Below, piece by piece: positions 1 through 12,816 of a stretch of DNA of 64,000 nt. Position numbers and translations under genes: made by a program. Location: NCBI RefSeq assembly GCF_014839805.1, contig NC_051134.1:6665170-6729169 (forward strand), in the 5' to 3' direction. This DNA comes from Manduca sexta (taxonomy: Eukaryota > Arthropoda > Insecta > Lepidoptera > Sphingidae). Every line of letters starts with the position of its first letter. Positions within the stretch are counted from its first letter, which is position 1. The notes beneath the pieces were generated by a model. That model saw only the letters and a program-made list of their open reading frames with translations. It searched no databases and was not told the origin of the DNA.

Positions 1-3000
1 TGACCGTTTCCGACATATCCATACTTTTTATTGAAACAGCTTCGTTTGTTCACCTGGTGGAATCACGAACTGGATGAAGTGGCATTATATTAATAACAAG
101 TGGACTGCATCGTATATTAAACACTTTTTCAATCACGATGAACGGAATAGATTCTTTTCAATAACAATATTGATAAAATATTTCTTTTATTTGAATTGAA
201 GAGACGAAGAAAAATAAAATTATATTTAAGTAGAAACTGATGCGCTAAGAAATAATAAAAGAGATATGAATAATGGATTCAACTGAGAAATGTGGTGTAG
301 TTTTTCAAACATTAAATATTTTGATACTTTTACTAGTTTCGCTCGGGTGGTGTTAATTTATTGCTTTAATAGTGGATACGTCAAGATTTCTACGAGAGTA
401 TTGGCAGTGGACACAAACTGGCATTTTCAAAACATATTTTTTCTACAATCTAAATTAAGATAGAACCAATTTGACACAGTGATTTAATCATAGTTGATAT
501 TGAACAACCACTAGTTTTGTTATTTTTATTTACTATATTAAAAGCTTAAAAAATGACCTCATGTATATTGATTCACAGAAAATTTCAGGCCGGTTGCCAA
601 TTTTACGCTTCAAATGTAATCATTATTCCTTCTGACATGGGTAACTACAAGAACTTAATCTACAAGAAAATAAAAAAAAAAAAAAAACGAATCTGGGGGA
701 TTTCACTGTTCTTTGACTTTTAAAAATTACTTATATCATTTTAACAGTGAGTGATAAAAGTCATGAGGAAATACATACCCTAGAATCTCCTAACGATTTT
801 TTATAAGACTATAAAATATACCATCAAGCATTTGGCCAGTACTCTTGACAAGACACCAAGCAAATTGTAAAGTAAGTCCGTGTTCTGCAATCCAAAAATT
901 CAATGCAAGGCCCATAGAATTATTTGACGAGAAAGCTAATAATATTTTTGACAGCCTGACAATAAAAATTAAATTATTATTCATCTAATTTACCTGGATA
1001 TATCTAATAAAGCCCAAACTGCAAATAAATTTTAATCGCCAAAACAAACGCATTAAAACAACTGACATTACCTAAATGCGTCCGTTGCAAATTATAATCT
1101 GGACTTCGCAATTTGCATTTTAAACACGCCGAAACTGTCCGCTGATTTTAATTTATTCGTTTCATTAATTCTAATGAAATAATCAACAGTCAGGGCTCGA
1201 GCATTGCAAAAATTGTGCGGCAGTGTATTATTCACTGTACTAAACTTAGTAATTCAAATACTTGTTAGAATATTTTACTGTTCGCCTTGAAATGGCTCTA
1301 TTAGAATTACATTGAGTACTGAATATTGTCGGTGTAACACTTAACCAATAAAATTTTAATTTTTGGTAGTAACTAATTAAATTTTATTAATTTTGTCCAC
1401 TGCTAGCATTTTATATGCTTCTATATAGTTGGTAAATTGCTTTCGTTAACCAAGCAAAGCGATAAAGTTCGAATCATTTCCAAAATACCCAAGGAGAATA
1501 ATCAGGTAGATTTTCGGACAAGGTTTTAATTGACCTTTAATTACCACCGCAATCAAAGGAAATTAAATTGGTGCATACATTTCATCAAAATATCGAACGT
1601 TTTCGGGGATTGAATGTGAAATCTCCATTGTGGCAGACTGTGCAATTATTATTTAATTTGGGTTAGAAAAAAACAAAAAACCAAAAACTATGGGCAAGGG
1701 TTAAGATTAACGAGTCGTAAAATTAACTTCTATGTCCAAATCTGGATCCGCCAAAATTTTATTTTATTCTTAATCATAAAAGTAAAATTGTTTTGTAACA
1801 TTTACTGTGTTTTTGCTGTCTTGTCGACCTTTTTATAAAGTAGATATAACAATAAAAGTTTATTTAAGCTACAAATTCTTTTATACTTTTTATTTTCTTT
1901 TCTAAAACTGATTCACATTACAACTTTGCTATCTCTACAATTAGATTTGAGTCACCATTTTATCAAAGCTATGAACGTCTTTCAAATATCTTAACACAGG
2001 AAGTCGTTTTATTCCGAATCATAAACAAGAAATTTAAATCCACTACACTTGTCTGATTTATCTTTATTTTATATACAAGTATATTCCAACGTTACGGACG
2101 CTTCTGTTGAAATATGTTACGCCATTTTAAACACAGCTGGTTTATTTGTGACTCGTGATTGCCTGCGGATTTGTTTAAAGTTATGAGAGGTATAAAGTCA
2201 TATTATTTATGCTGTTCAAAGTTTTGTGCAGTTTCTCTCGATCCAACGTGATTTACGAGCGTGTAGTGTGAATTGGATTACAACATGTTGCGCCAACAAT
2301 CAAATGTCGCTCTGTCAGTTTGCTATCATAATTCACAGTTCTTTTTAGTCTAGACTGTAGGGTTACAGTCATTAGGGTTAAAGGTTACAATCTTTATTTT
2401 CAAAAATATATCGCATCATTAGTGATGTAAGCCATATAAATAAATATTGGAACTCCATGTTATATACTTGTCAAATAACACAAGAGAACATTTAATGAAA
2501 TATACTCGAAATGTTACATAATGGCATGTACATAAAGTCGACGTTTGAGTGCTGGTTCCACTTCAATCAACCCCTCCAAAAAACTACAGAGTTTTTGTAT
2601 GTAAATGTATGAATAAATCTGAATAACCGTTAAAACAGTGTTAAAACCTTTTTTCATAATTTATACAGCTGTAGCTGAATGATAATTACTGCAGTTAATA
2701 TTAATTTTAACAGTTTATGGAGCAAGATGATGTCATGCTTTGTATGTTTGTAAGAGATTGGTAAGTTTTTCAAACAGTTATCTTTATATTTTTTGTGTCT
2801 GACTAATACCTAATTTTTTCACGACAAAAATAAATTGAATCATTTTGTTTGTACATTAAGGTGTGTGAGACAATCTTTAAAACAAATAATTGTTTTCAGA
2901 AAATTCTTTCATTAATAACTATTTATATTTTACCTGAACGCTATAAGGTACTTTATATCTCTCAATACCTCGAAAACAAAACCGAGTAAAAGTTAATTTA

Positions 3001-3100
3001 TTATAAATATGAATATTACCTTCCGCCACATTCACATTCGGCGTACAAACCCAACACTCCATCTTGTTTGAAAGTACGGACGTATTTAATACACAGACAC
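1..3100. other. AT-rich intergenic DNA, no gene seen
   Basis: I see no coding region, tRNA or recognisable repeat here. Open frames are short (about 100 codons at most) and AT-driven. The only simple-sequence feature is a run of 16 A at 672-687. The segment is the distal part of the upstream flank of the noc gene. Confidence 0.6.
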
Positions 3101-3860
3101 TCCTCGTTACAGTTTTATTATGCATTTTAATTTTTCGCCTCTCACTCGTAAACACGAGCGCGGGCGCAAACATCGTCGCGCATAAATTCCCGGCTGATTT
3201 CCGATGAAAATTAAATTTGAAATAAGACAAGAAATGTGCGAATTAAAGTTTAAATACGCGTGAAATAACACGAGGCCGATGGAGGGTATGAGAGACCATA
3301 AAAATTTCACCTTTTATACTGTGCTTTTGACTCGTCCAGTCTTTACCTTGAGCCGGTTGGTTTTATTGACTCGATTAAAGCGTGTCGAATTGGGCTGTTA
3401 AAACTACCGACGGGCACGCAATTAACGATGTAAGTGTCAATTATGAGTGAACCGATAATGAACTTTATAATTTAGACGTCAAAGTTGATATCGGTGAGGC
3501 GGAACGCGTGGTGGAAAAACGTTTCGTACGTGCAGCACCTTTGACGCTTGGGCGAGCGTTTTATACAATGATTGGCATTTAGCCGCGCGAAAAGCAACAC
3601 CTCCGCGGCCATGACATGTCTTCTGATTGATTGTATAATTAATTTTGTTTTTTAAAATTCAAAACTCAGTCGGACGTGTAGACTGTCAATTAATTAGACA
3701 GCCCTTGATGAGGGTAACGTGTAGCGAGGTGTTCTGTCGCTTTTTTACACTGGTCATTAATGTGTTCACGTCAAACGTTGCGAGACTAGTTGACAGCTGT
3801 CACGTGCGAACGTTCATTATCTGTGCCCGCTTTTTTTTCTAATTTGTAGACACCGGTATC
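3101..3860. promoter_or_regulatory. CpG-richer unique block, candidate regulatory element
   Basis: This stretch has visibly more CG dinucleotides than its AT-rich surroundings and matches no repeat family in the window. Two E-boxes sit side by side near its end, CAGCTG at 3794-3799 and CACGTG at 3801-3806. Such islands in a gene desert beside a developmental gene are often enhancers; here this is inference from composition only. Confidence 0.25.
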
Positions 3861-4637
3861 TATTTTGATCAGCTTTGATTTCGAGCGTTTATCAATTTGT
3901 TTTCGATAACAAATGGACTTGAAACATATTCGTTTACAGATACACATCTTTGTTATGGTTCGTGTAAATTATTGTTTTCAATATCTATTAGTTTTATTTT
4001 CATTATCTGACCGCAAATAATAAATATTCAAAGGTTAACAGAATATATCGGACTTATTATTCTGCAATTTGTAAAACACGAATCACGTCTTTGAATTATA
4101 TTCTTACGCAATTAATCATTCATAGCTTAAACGTATTGCCAAATTAAATTAAATCCAAATATTTATTTATAAACATAAGTGGTCTATAGAGTTTAATAAT
4201 ATAAACATTGCGCAAGACCAATATGCTTTGCAGTTAAATCGCCGTACTAATATTTGAGCATGATTCCTACAATGAACTACACAATGTCAAAGCACTTAAA
4301 GAGAGGACATCCCATTATATTCAAAATGCGACAGTTTGTGAAAATGTTAGACCTAAATGCAAAAACCAAAAAATAGATTTAGATAAACTTCGGTACATAA
4401 ATAAATCAATTTCTGGATGGATGGATGGAATGAATAAATGGAAGGTATTTTTTTTTCGGAAAAATTACAGCAAAATATTATAGAATAAACTCAAAGTAAT
4501 GATATAAAACTATCATGTGTTCAACTTAAATCTCGAACTTCAGATAAAAACGAAAAAATTGTAATTATCGAACCAAAAAACGATCGAAATGATCTTTCGA
4601 ATAAAAATGATGTCACATAGCAACACAAAGCAGTCAT

Positions 4638-4736
4638 GCAATACTTTGTAATTCAAATATTGAGCAGCGTTGTTACTGTTTCAGAGCATACGTGGCGAGT
4701 ATCAAACGACGGCTTGTTTTTTAGTCATTCAAAGAA
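4638..4736 (+). repeat. Interspersed repeat family C, 3' fragment
   Basis: The segment matches the 3' part of the fuller copy at 32.93-33.23 kb: an ATACTTTGTAATTCAA block, then a region corresponding to TTTATGGGCGGTCGTAT, ending in GTCATTCAAAG. It is diverged. The family ends in an A-rich tail, so it is probably a retroelement 3' end. Confidence 0.55.
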
Positions 4737-4751
4737 ATACTAAGCGTTATT

Positions 4752-4868
4752 ATCACACACTCACGCCTTTTATCCTCGAAGGGGTAAACAGAAGCGCAAC
4801 CAGTATACCCACTTGCCGCCGTGTGTTCCGTCACATGGCGTGATACGGGGCGAGCCTATCGCCATATC
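4752..4868 (-). repeat. tRNA-derived SINE family A, 3' fragment
   Basis: On the minus strand this is the 3' half of the SINE seen complete at 40.45 kb: GCCATATCG-like block, GGAACACA, GCGCTTCTG-like block, CTTCG and finally AGGCGTGA. The tRNA-like head is absent. It abuts the family C fragment in the opposite orientation. Confidence 0.6.
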
Positions 4869-7800
4869 AAGCATAATAGATTTGATACTAAATAGAACTT
4901 TAGTAGCGAAACGTGTATCGCTATTTTTTCAACGATATTTTACTTAGCAGCCTATATTAAAACAAATCACAAATGAGTCCAAACCACAGCAATCTGAATA
5001 AAGCAGGTGTAATTCACAATCAAAGCTCACAAATTGAATCTGTTAGCTGACTCGACACAAACGTACCGCACAATGCCCGCCTTGCCTGTGTATAACCACC
5101 TTTCATTATCATCAATCATTTCTGAATGATCGGACGATGAATAGCTAGTGCTTGGTGCGAGTTATGAGAGAATAAAAAACATTTTTGGTACCGTTTCGTA
5201 CGTCCGGATAATATTGGTAGGTGTAAATTAAAAAGATTTAAGTATCTTCATTTTGGTATTATAAATAAATTAATTGTACGAAAGTTTGTCCGTTCAGCGA
5301 CGAATAATAATTGATTATACGGAAATATTTTAAGAGTTAAAAATGAATTTAATATACTTGAATTCCGGAAAATACTTGTTTTAAATAGTAAAAAAATTCA
5401 CGCGTCAGAATAAAATTTCTAATCCGATAAACACGAAGAAAATCTTGTAAATCATATAGTATAAACAGAGGAATTGCGGGTAGGTAACATAACTATAAAC
5501 AGATACATTTCAGAATGTAATATCGTCACTCAGTTTCAATGTACGATTATAAAACTCTTTATACCAGGTCACTCCATTCCCATATTATTAGAAATAAGTG
5601 TATACAGAAAGATATCCCCTCTCTTACGTCTGGCACCAATCGAGTCCCCATCCTCCCACTTGCCGCGGCCCGTCTTGTTTATCCAAACAATACCACAGGC
5701 AATTTGTCTTCGCCGCTCCTTAAATATTCCACTCATTGTCTTTGAGTAATTACGTTAATAAATTCCGCCACTCGAAAACCTTCGAGTACCTTCTGAAACT
5801 TCTCTTTTGTTTGTACAACATGTTTGATGATGATTTATTGCGTTGATCTCGCCACTGATCGTTTAAAATGGTTTTTTCGCCTTTGTTCTTCGTGGAAGAT
5901 GATTAATTATATTTGTTAAGTATATCGTACCCGGTATTTCGACCTCCGTCGTTGCGTTCGGAAGAGGTCGATGCATGATGAAACCTAAACTGAAACAATT
6001 AACTATTATTATATGAAGACGTGTCCACGTTCATAACTATGTGTCATAAAAAACATAAAGTAAAGAAGTAGTCATGTCTCGACTGATGACAACCGGTTAC
6101 GGCATTAATGATGATGTTCTATAATCCGTTAGAAGTTGACATTATACTGTCACACAAAGAGAAGCAGTCATTAACACCCGCAGCCATACATCATCACACG
6201 ACACGTTACTTGTCACATCATTGTCTACAAAGCAGAAATCGACAAGTAATCATCAACGATAATTCATAATGTCCGTCTGAAGATAATTTAAAAAATAACT
6301 CCTCATTATAGAACGTTAATAAAACAAAATAACACAAAATTGAACTCCACAACACTGTTGTTCTACACCAATTAACGCGGCGCAATGATACAGCAGTGTC
6401 CAGACAGGCCGTAAACCGCGCCGTGACTTGAGAACACCACAATAAACCCCCTGATTATGATTAAAACTAAATAGAAACCTTTAATGAATAAGTGGATGAT
6501 ATTTGAGATTGGACTACGACGGTCGGCGCCGCGGCAAATGTTGATGGACAAAGTTATATTAACCATAGTAGTAAAGCAAAATAGACTCAAATACAAAGTA
6601 AGAGAGGTGGAGATGAAGGCAAATGTGAATATGCAAGTCAGTAAGCGAAGCCGACAGCCGTCAATCAAAAGGTAAAAACCGGTAGCCGTCGACTCAGACG
6701 TGAAGATTACAGGCGACGTGGAGTAGTCTCGCACTGGTACAGTTATTGGATGCGATCGTAATTGTCGTTGCGTCATTTTATATTTTACTGCAAGTTACTT
6801 GATCATGCTCATGTAGCTTTATTTGTTGATGGCGTTGAAACTGTTGTGTGAAATTAATCTCCGACTCGTTTGATAAGTCTTATTAACTTTGACAATGTTC
6901 ATAACAATATCTTTTTGGTAGATTGGTCTTGATTTGAAATTAACATCTGGAAGTATGATAAATAAAATCTACTTTCAAATTAGTTTGCACGACAAAGATA
7001 GCTTTGTAGATTTATCAGGGGCAAGCATTCACAACTTTTACATTCAGCATTCAGTTGAAACGGTTAATTATTTCCGCCACAATGACATTGTTACCATGAA
7101 CTCAACAAAACCACGAATAAAAACCAATATAACGATATAATTAAAGTAGAAAAACACAAAAGCGAGACTCCAAAGATTCCGGTAGCCAATATTTATCAAC
7201 AAGCCCCGGTACAAATCAACATCACAAACTATTATAGTCCAAGTGACGCGTAACAAAAAGATTTTTAAATAAATTGCTTCGGGGCCGGCACAAAAACCGA
7301 CCACACTCAACAATGAAAGGATCCGTAGTTTCTAAACATTATGATGAATTCACAAAGGGGCCGACTGAGGCTATTTGATATGTCCGTGGTGAGATTTCTA
7401 GAAAGGGTGCCTTTCTTAGACGTGATTATTTTCTTCTTTTTTATAGTGGAAGCTAGGTGGGCTCTTTAAAGATGTGTTGACGGGGACCCTTCTCAATCGT
7501 TTTTATGTATTGACCAAACGTGTGATTTTAATATACATCTATTTCCATACAATACGAAACTTGTTTCTACAGTTATAAAATTTGAGTAAAAACGAATTTC
7601 GTGCTGTTCGCAGATTCATAACGATGCGACCTCGAGATGACTTTCTAAACATTTAACAACTTAATTATTAAGATTGTTTTGCCAAAACCTGTACGCTAAA
7701 CGTATCTCAAAACATTCATATAATTTATAAAACACCTCTTTATTTACGATACCATGTATATAATATATATTTTATATTTATTAATGATCATAAAAAACGC

Positions 7801-8155
7801 CATTAATTAAGTTTAAATTAACTTATCAGTGACCTATACTTTTGTTATTTTTTCTTTCGGCAATAAATTAAAATGTCAATCTTGTAAGTGCTGTTGCAAA
7901 AAATTTTTATGAACGTACAAAGCAGCTGAAGGTCAATACGTTGAAAAACTCTTGGAAATAAATGAGATGCACTTACGTCTTGTCACTAACTACTATGTCG
8001 TCATATTGGAGGCAGTGGGGTGACAAAAAATTGACGAGAGAAAATATCGTAGACATATTATAACGATGGACTGATATAAATTTGATTACATTGACGCTTT
8101 AATTCTTTGATGAAGTAGCTTTACACTTCTTACATATTTTTTTTTATTCAGACAC
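4869..8155. other. Intergenic DNA, no gene seen
   Basis: Unique, mostly AT-rich sequence. Open frames up to 134 codons exist (6372-6776, minus) but none shows a recognisable domain or a codon pattern distinct from background. I see no RNA gene or clear repeat. Confidence 0.55.
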
Positions 8156-8405
8156 GATACATTGACCCCACTTTACCTGTTGGTAAGCGGAGAGGGGTTA
8201 AATAGATATAGATGTCGACTGACTAGAGATGCGTCTTCCTCAACAGTCGACACGATTATGTCGGCCTGTTGGATCCGAATGTACACAGGCTGATCCCGGA
8301 ACACGACACACTTACGTGGGTTACTATGGCGGGTTTTATCAACTTGTGTACGGTGGTCGCTATGCGGGCGGATATAAAATATATCCTACCACCAATAATA
8401 TCTTC
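8156..8405 (+). repeat. Dispersed stem-loop repeat family D, copy 1
   Basis: About 250 bp shared with copies at 18.06 and 44.45 kb. Shared blocks include ACCTG-TGGTAAG, the inverted repeat TGTCGACTG (8213-8221) / CAGTCGACA (8244-8252) with a 22-nt loop, CGGCCTG-TGGA, GGCTGATCCCGGAAC, CTATGGCGGGTTTT and CTTGTGTACGGTGGTCGC. It is preceded by a T-rich run near 8138. No protein is encoded convincingly. Class is unknown; a non-autonomous retroposon is most likely. Confidence 0.65.
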
Positions 8406-8656
8406 ACCTTTTTGGAAATATTTGTGTCTACATTCTTTATTTAAAAGTTTATTTTTTATGTAATTCAATGGCACTAGAAGTATTATCTATTCTCTAGTTT
8501 TGAGCGTTGATATGAATTAAAGCCTATTTCCTTTCTGCAGTCTATTTTATGATGTAGATACTAATATGGCGAAATATTATTATAAGTTCTTCATATGGAG
8601 TTATATAATAACTGACTTATTAAAAAACGGGATATCTATAGTCTGTATTTATATTT

Positions 8657-8868
8657 TCTATACATATTATAAAACAAAGTGCTATTTTCTGTCTATCTGT
8701 ATGTTACAGATTTTCTCAAAATCTACGGAATTGATTTGTATAATTTTGTATGGAGAGTTTAACACCGCGGGAAGATTATAGGCTACTTTCTATCCTGGCA
8801 AAATATATAGCGGGATTTTTATCCCGGAAATCTCCTAAACGCCAGTGAAGCCGCGAGCAAAATCTAGT
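8657..8868 (+). mobile_element. Short non-autonomous Helitron-like element
   Basis: Starts TCTATACATATTATAAAAC and ends GCGAGCAAAATCTAGT, so it has the 5'-TC and CTRRT-3' ends expected of Helitrons with a GC-rich stretch before the end. Its 212 bp align with 16,563-16,773 and 23,261-23,478 (shared CAAAGT, CTGTATGTTA, TTCTCAAAATCTAC-like, ATCCCGGAAA blocks). It encodes nothing and would depend on an autonomous partner. Confidence 0.6.
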
Positions 8869-9290
8869 ATAGCTAAAATATTCATATACATAATTTAGAT
8901 AATGTCCAAAATAAAAGACTCCAATTAGAAAATATTTTACTTATAAATAATTACATTATATGCTTGGCATAATTTATAATCTCACTTACTTCTTAAGCCT
9001 ACAGCGATCTGCAAACGGGCGGTTCCACACCTAAGCTTGTATTTAATAAAATATCAAAGAACAGTTATTTGACAAAATATTTTCATTAAACCATGACCCT
9101 CGACCTCTAATGGTCAGTTAACCGCTCAATCCGACTCGCGATTTATTAAAACAAATTGATTTAATGCGTGACGTTAGAAACGTGATTTAACTTTTACAAA
9201 AACATGCAATGATTTTTTTAGATCAGACATGGTTCAATTGATATACAATAGTCTGATGTTTATGATTATATTAATTAAAGATAAGGTTAG
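8869..9290. other. AT-rich intergenic DNA
   Basis: Nothing recognisable between the Helitron-like element and the candidate MITE. Confidence 0.5.
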
Positions 9291-9424
9291 TGGGCCCTAT
9301 TTTATCTACGGGGGCATATAAATAGGTGATTTTTTGACCCATACGGCTATCGAAGCTGTCCTTCGAATAGATCACTCGTGATTGCAAAAAGACGGATTCG
9401 CGCTTATAGACGGAATAGGGCCTC
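9291..9424. mobile_element. Candidate MITE with imperfect terminal inverted repeats
   Basis: A 134-bp unit opens with GGGCCCTATTTTATCTAC and closes with the inverse of GAGGCCCTATTCCGTCTAT; the arms agree over GGCCCTATT and partly beyond. The interior is not coding. No clear target-site duplication is visible and there is no second copy in the window, so this is tentative. Confidence 0.35.
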
Positions 9425-10350
9425 CCTGATCTTATATTTAATAATCAACACTGATTGATGATTTTTTTAGTGTAAAAGATTACTATACTATTACCTAAAA
9501 CCGTATGTAGTTTATGTATAGTTAATAAGCATTTATGTAGACAAACACATATAATTATCAGGTTTGTGTTATATTTGGAAATAAGGAAAAAACATTCCAC
9601 AAAACACATGAAAACAAAATAAACTCTCATATTTTATTTCATTGTTTTTGCATAGAATAAACATTTGCATCTTTTGTTTGTTCTTGAATAATTTCAAGTC
9701 AACTGAAAGTCTACGCTCTAAGGAAATATACATAATACGTCCAAGTCGAAAGGCATGCGTATAAATCTACGTCAATTTTGATGCATCACGTCTAAATCTT
9801 CCATCAGCAAACAATGTGCCGCCTTATCTCGCATTTAGTTGGGAAAAAATATAGGCGATACCGCTTCTGTATATTGAATGGGCATTCCAAAGCATCTCGT
9901 AATGTATGATTCAAATAATCATGAAATTAGATTGAAATTTGATGGTAGTTAAAATAATATTTAATATTAACATAATTGCTATGTTAAGGTTTTCGAATTA
10001 CCAGGACTAATAACAAGGTTAAAAATAATTGTAACTGTTATACTTCAATTTTAACTACAAATTTTTACATAGGATATTTTTTTTAAGAGTTACAAATAAA
10101 ATTTCGCAGAAACCGTAGATCTTAAAATAAAATTGTAACAGGCTGATGTTCTGCCATTGTAGATATTGAAGAAAAACCAACATCGAGGTCTTTATTAGAG
10201 AAACAGAACCCATAACAACAACAGTTTTTAGATTTGTCTGTCTGTATGTTTGAACATGCATCACCCAAAAACTATTGCATAGAATAAAATGCAGTCTTAA
10301 CCAATTTATTGCTAGAGGTTTAACTTAACATTTAGGCTACATTTTATCTT
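9425..10350. other. Intergenic DNA, no gene seen
   Basis: AT-rich unique sequence with short open frames only (up to 69 codons). No repeat copy recognised. Confidence 0.5.
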
Positions 10351-10574
10351 TGTGAATTTATCGTTCGCTTTAACGGTGAAGGAAAACATCGTGAGGAAAC
10401 CTGCACATCTGAGAAGTTCTCTATAGGAATTTCGAAGGTGTGTGAAGTCTACCAATCCGCACTAGGCCAGCGTGGTGGACTAAGGCCTAATCCCTCTCAG
10501 TAGTGGAGGAGGCCCGTGCTCAGCAGTGGGCAAGTATATAATACAGGGCTGATATTATTATTATTATTATTATC
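10351..10574 (+). repeat. tRNA-derived SINE family B, head-truncated copy
   Basis: Contains the family body: GCTTTAACGGTGAAGGAA, AACATCGTGAGGAAACCTGC, CTACCAATCCGCACTAGG, GGACTAAGGCCTAATCCC, CTCAGTAGT, CAGCAGTGGG and ATACAGGGCTGATATT, then a (TTA)n tail. The tRNA-like head seen in the 12.0-kb copy is missing, as expected from 5' truncation during retroposition. Confidence 0.75.
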
Positions 10575-10975
10575 CCAGGAAGTTATAAACCGTAATTTTT
10601 ATGCCGGAAAAACTGTTTTGGAGCTGCAAGCAAACGCTAATAATCTAATCGGTTCGATTTTAATACGGTTTCTTTTGAATCCTTTTCATCCCATTTTACG
10701 ATGTTTCTAAAATACCAGTCAGCAGTGTAACAGATAAACAGTGATCGTAGTAACGAGCGTAATGAGTCGCTCCGAGAAAGACATTCGCAACAATAGCGAA
10801 TAAATTTCAAACTTAATTTTATTTATCGGCGATTGCGAAACAATGAGTTTTGTTGCATTTCTGTCGCGGCTGGTTACTGGCTTCTAAGATTTGTGGTAGT
10901 TGAAGGCATGAGAATTTGTAATCAGTTGGTGTGGTAAGCATGTTAATTTAGGTAACATTTTTTAGTTCAATTAAC
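10575..10975. other. Intergenic DNA, no gene seen
   Basis: Unique AT-rich sequence between SINE B and family E copies; nothing recognised. Confidence 0.45.
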
Positions 10976-11095
10976 TTCTTATGTTTACGCAAATGTTAGA
11001 CATTAAAATTAAACTGTTTTTCGGGTTTCATCGCAGGCTTTATATTTAAATTTTCTCCCTACGTTTCGAAAACGTTGCCGCCTTTGAATTTTGAT
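10976..11095 (-). repeat. Interspersed repeat family E, fragment
   Basis: Plus-strand order is TTACGCAAATGTTAGACATT, AAAATTAAACTGTTTTTCGG, a degraded TTTATCGC block, TTAAATTTTCTCC and ACGTTTCGAAAACGTTG. The same blocks occur at 31.8, 39.1, 45.6 and 63.1-63.4 kb. It is probably the 3' end of a retroelement read on the minus strand. Confidence 0.5.
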
Positions 11096-11600
11096 AACAA
11101 AAGATAGATGAAATGAAACGAAGAACGCAAAATTTATTTTACATTAAAACACGTTAATGTTATTAAAAGGCCACAATGTGATGATAATTGGCCAGTCACT
11201 TATTTACACCGAATTTAAACAATTTATTGACATTATTTATTTAAAAAAGATATTAATTAATGGGTAAGTGACATAGGCGACCTCCTCAAAAAAGCCGTTT
11301 CCTGCAAACATTTTATTACGGAGTCACACAGAACGAACCTTGTGCAGAAGTTATATAACATCAATAGACCAATAGTTTGACATAAGCCACATATCTTAAA
11401 ATATTACATTATATTGTGCAAGTTAATTCACAATTCATCAATAATACTGATCAGGTATGCGACGTTCACAAATCAATCAATTACAATTCAATCGTTGATT
11501 GCATCGGTTATGTTGGACAATGTCTATAGAACATCAAGGTTATATTGTAGAATTGTCTGGAGGTTGACATATAAAATGTTGTGATATACATATATTTATA

Positions 11601-11776
11601 TCAGCCCTGTATAATACACTGTCTCACTGCTCGTTACGGGTCTCTTCTACTATTGAAAGGGATTAGGCCTCAGTTCACCACGCTGGCCTAGTACGGATTG
11701 GTAGACTTAACATACCCTCGAAATTCTTATACAGAACTTCTCAGGTATACAAGATTTTGTTATTATTGCTTCACCT
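11601..11776 (-). repeat. tRNA-derived SINE family B, 3' fragment
   Basis: Minus-strand copy starting at its 3' end with TCAGCCCTGTATAATACA, then the inverse of CAGTGGGAC, GGATTAGGCC, CACGCTGGCCTAGT, CGGATTGGTAGACTT and TTCTCAGGTAT. Head missing. Confidence 0.7.
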
Positions 11777-11889
11777 ACATAAGTATCTTAGCTAATATCC
11801 TTTTTTGGATTGTTAGAATTGTTTGAATATCAAATTTGTTTCAGTAGTTTAGACTGCAGCCAAAAACAAAACAGATAAATTTATTTCCA

Positions 11890-12005
11890 GATTCATATCA
11901 TCATCATCATCATCAGCCACAGGATGTCCACTGCTGAACATGGACCTCCCTCAAAGATATCCAGATCGACCTATTGGAATCGGCCAGATTCATATTAGTA
12001 CAAAT
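11890..12005 (+). repeat. Interspersed repeat with CAT-rich start
   Basis: Begins (ATC)n then CAGCCACAGGATGTCCACTG and CTGAACATGGACCTCCCTCA. An inverse-orientation copy of the same module lies at 28.86-28.96 kb (TTCAGCAGTGGATTTTATGT then GGCTGATGATGAT). This module is common in lepidopteran DNA; its parent element is not identified here. Confidence 0.5.
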
Positions 12006-12011
12006 AATTAC

Positions 12012-12335
12012 GGCGATAGCCTAGTTGGTTGTGGAACGGACTGCCGAGACGAATGTCTGCAGGTTCAAATCCCAAGGGCACACACCTCTGACTTTTCCAA
12101 AAAAAATTATGTGTGTATTCTTTGTGAATTATCGCTTGCTTTAACGTTGAAGGAAAACATCGTGAGGAAACCTGCACACCTGAGAAATTCTTTATAGGAA
12201 TTTTCGAGGGTGTATGAGTCTACCAATCCGCACTGAGCCAGCGTAGCGGACTAAGGCCTAATCTGTCTCAGTCTTGGGGAGGAGGCCCGTGCCCAACAGT
12301 GGGACAGTATATTATAATACAGGGCTGATATTATA
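12012..12335 (+). mobile_element. tRNA-derived SINE family B, full-length copy
   Basis: The head is tRNA-like, with an A-box-like TAGCCTAGTTGGTTG and a B-box-like GGTTCAAATCCCA about 35 bp later, which is the internal RNA polymerase III promoter layout. The body follows (AACATCGTGAGGAAACCTGC, CTACCAATCCGCACT, GACTAAGGCCTAAT) and it ends with ATACAGGGCTGATATTA. At about 324 bp it is the most complete family B copy here and serves as reference for the others. Its open frames are incidental. Confidence 0.75.
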
Positions 12336-12744
12336 CATATGTTATATATACCAATAATTTATTTATTTATAACATTCCTTGTCAAAAATACGCCATGCAT
12401 TTTATTGAAAACAATATTCTATTTTAGATAATGTAAACTAACATTACTGTTGCTACTGTTTCTTGCTACAGGAAGACGTGGCAAATGCAATCAGGCAAGC
12501 AACTTGCCTCGTTAATTAATGCTTCAAAACTCTTAATAATTATAGTAATCATTTTTCATGTAATTTGATTTGAATTGTAGTGCCATTATTTGACTCGAGA
12601 AGATTAACCGCAATTTGTTTTATTGGCATATAATTAAGTTTTGAAATAAAATATAATTGCATTTGTAATTAAAGACAATTTAAAGTTTTGCAATATCTCC
12701 AACAAAGAATTTCGAATTAAGTTTTTATCGGTAGCAAAATTGTT
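12336..12744. other. Intergenic DNA, no gene seen
   Basis: AT-rich unique sequence up to the tRNA gene. Confidence 0.5.
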
Positions 12745-12816
12745 TTCCGGTACCGGGAATCGAACCCGAGCCTCTTGGGTGAGAGCCAGGTATCCTAGCC
12801 ACTAGACCATACCGGA
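12745..12816 (-). tRNA. tRNA-Glu (anticodon CTC)
   Basis: On the minus strand a 72-nt cloverleaf runs from TCCGGTA (acceptor 5') to TACCGGA plus discriminator A. The D arm is GGTCTAGTGGCTAGGAT, the anticodon loop is CTCTCAC (anticodon CTC, reads GAG), and the T loop is TTCGATT. It matches the copy at 15,282 except in the 3' anticodon stem (CCAAG instead of CCAGG), which creates a C:A mismatch at pair 28-42. A T4 run follows about 6 nt downstream on the minus strand. Function is plausible, but the mismatch could mark decay. Confidence 0.85.

Noticed and set aside
6372..6776. 134-codon minus frame
   Set aside because: Composition is hydrophobic/Ser/Thr-rich as expected from random AT-rich DNA; no splice or family support.
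8229..8474. Open frames of 64-72 codons on both strands
   Set aside because: They lie wholly inside repeat family D, whose other copies break the frames.
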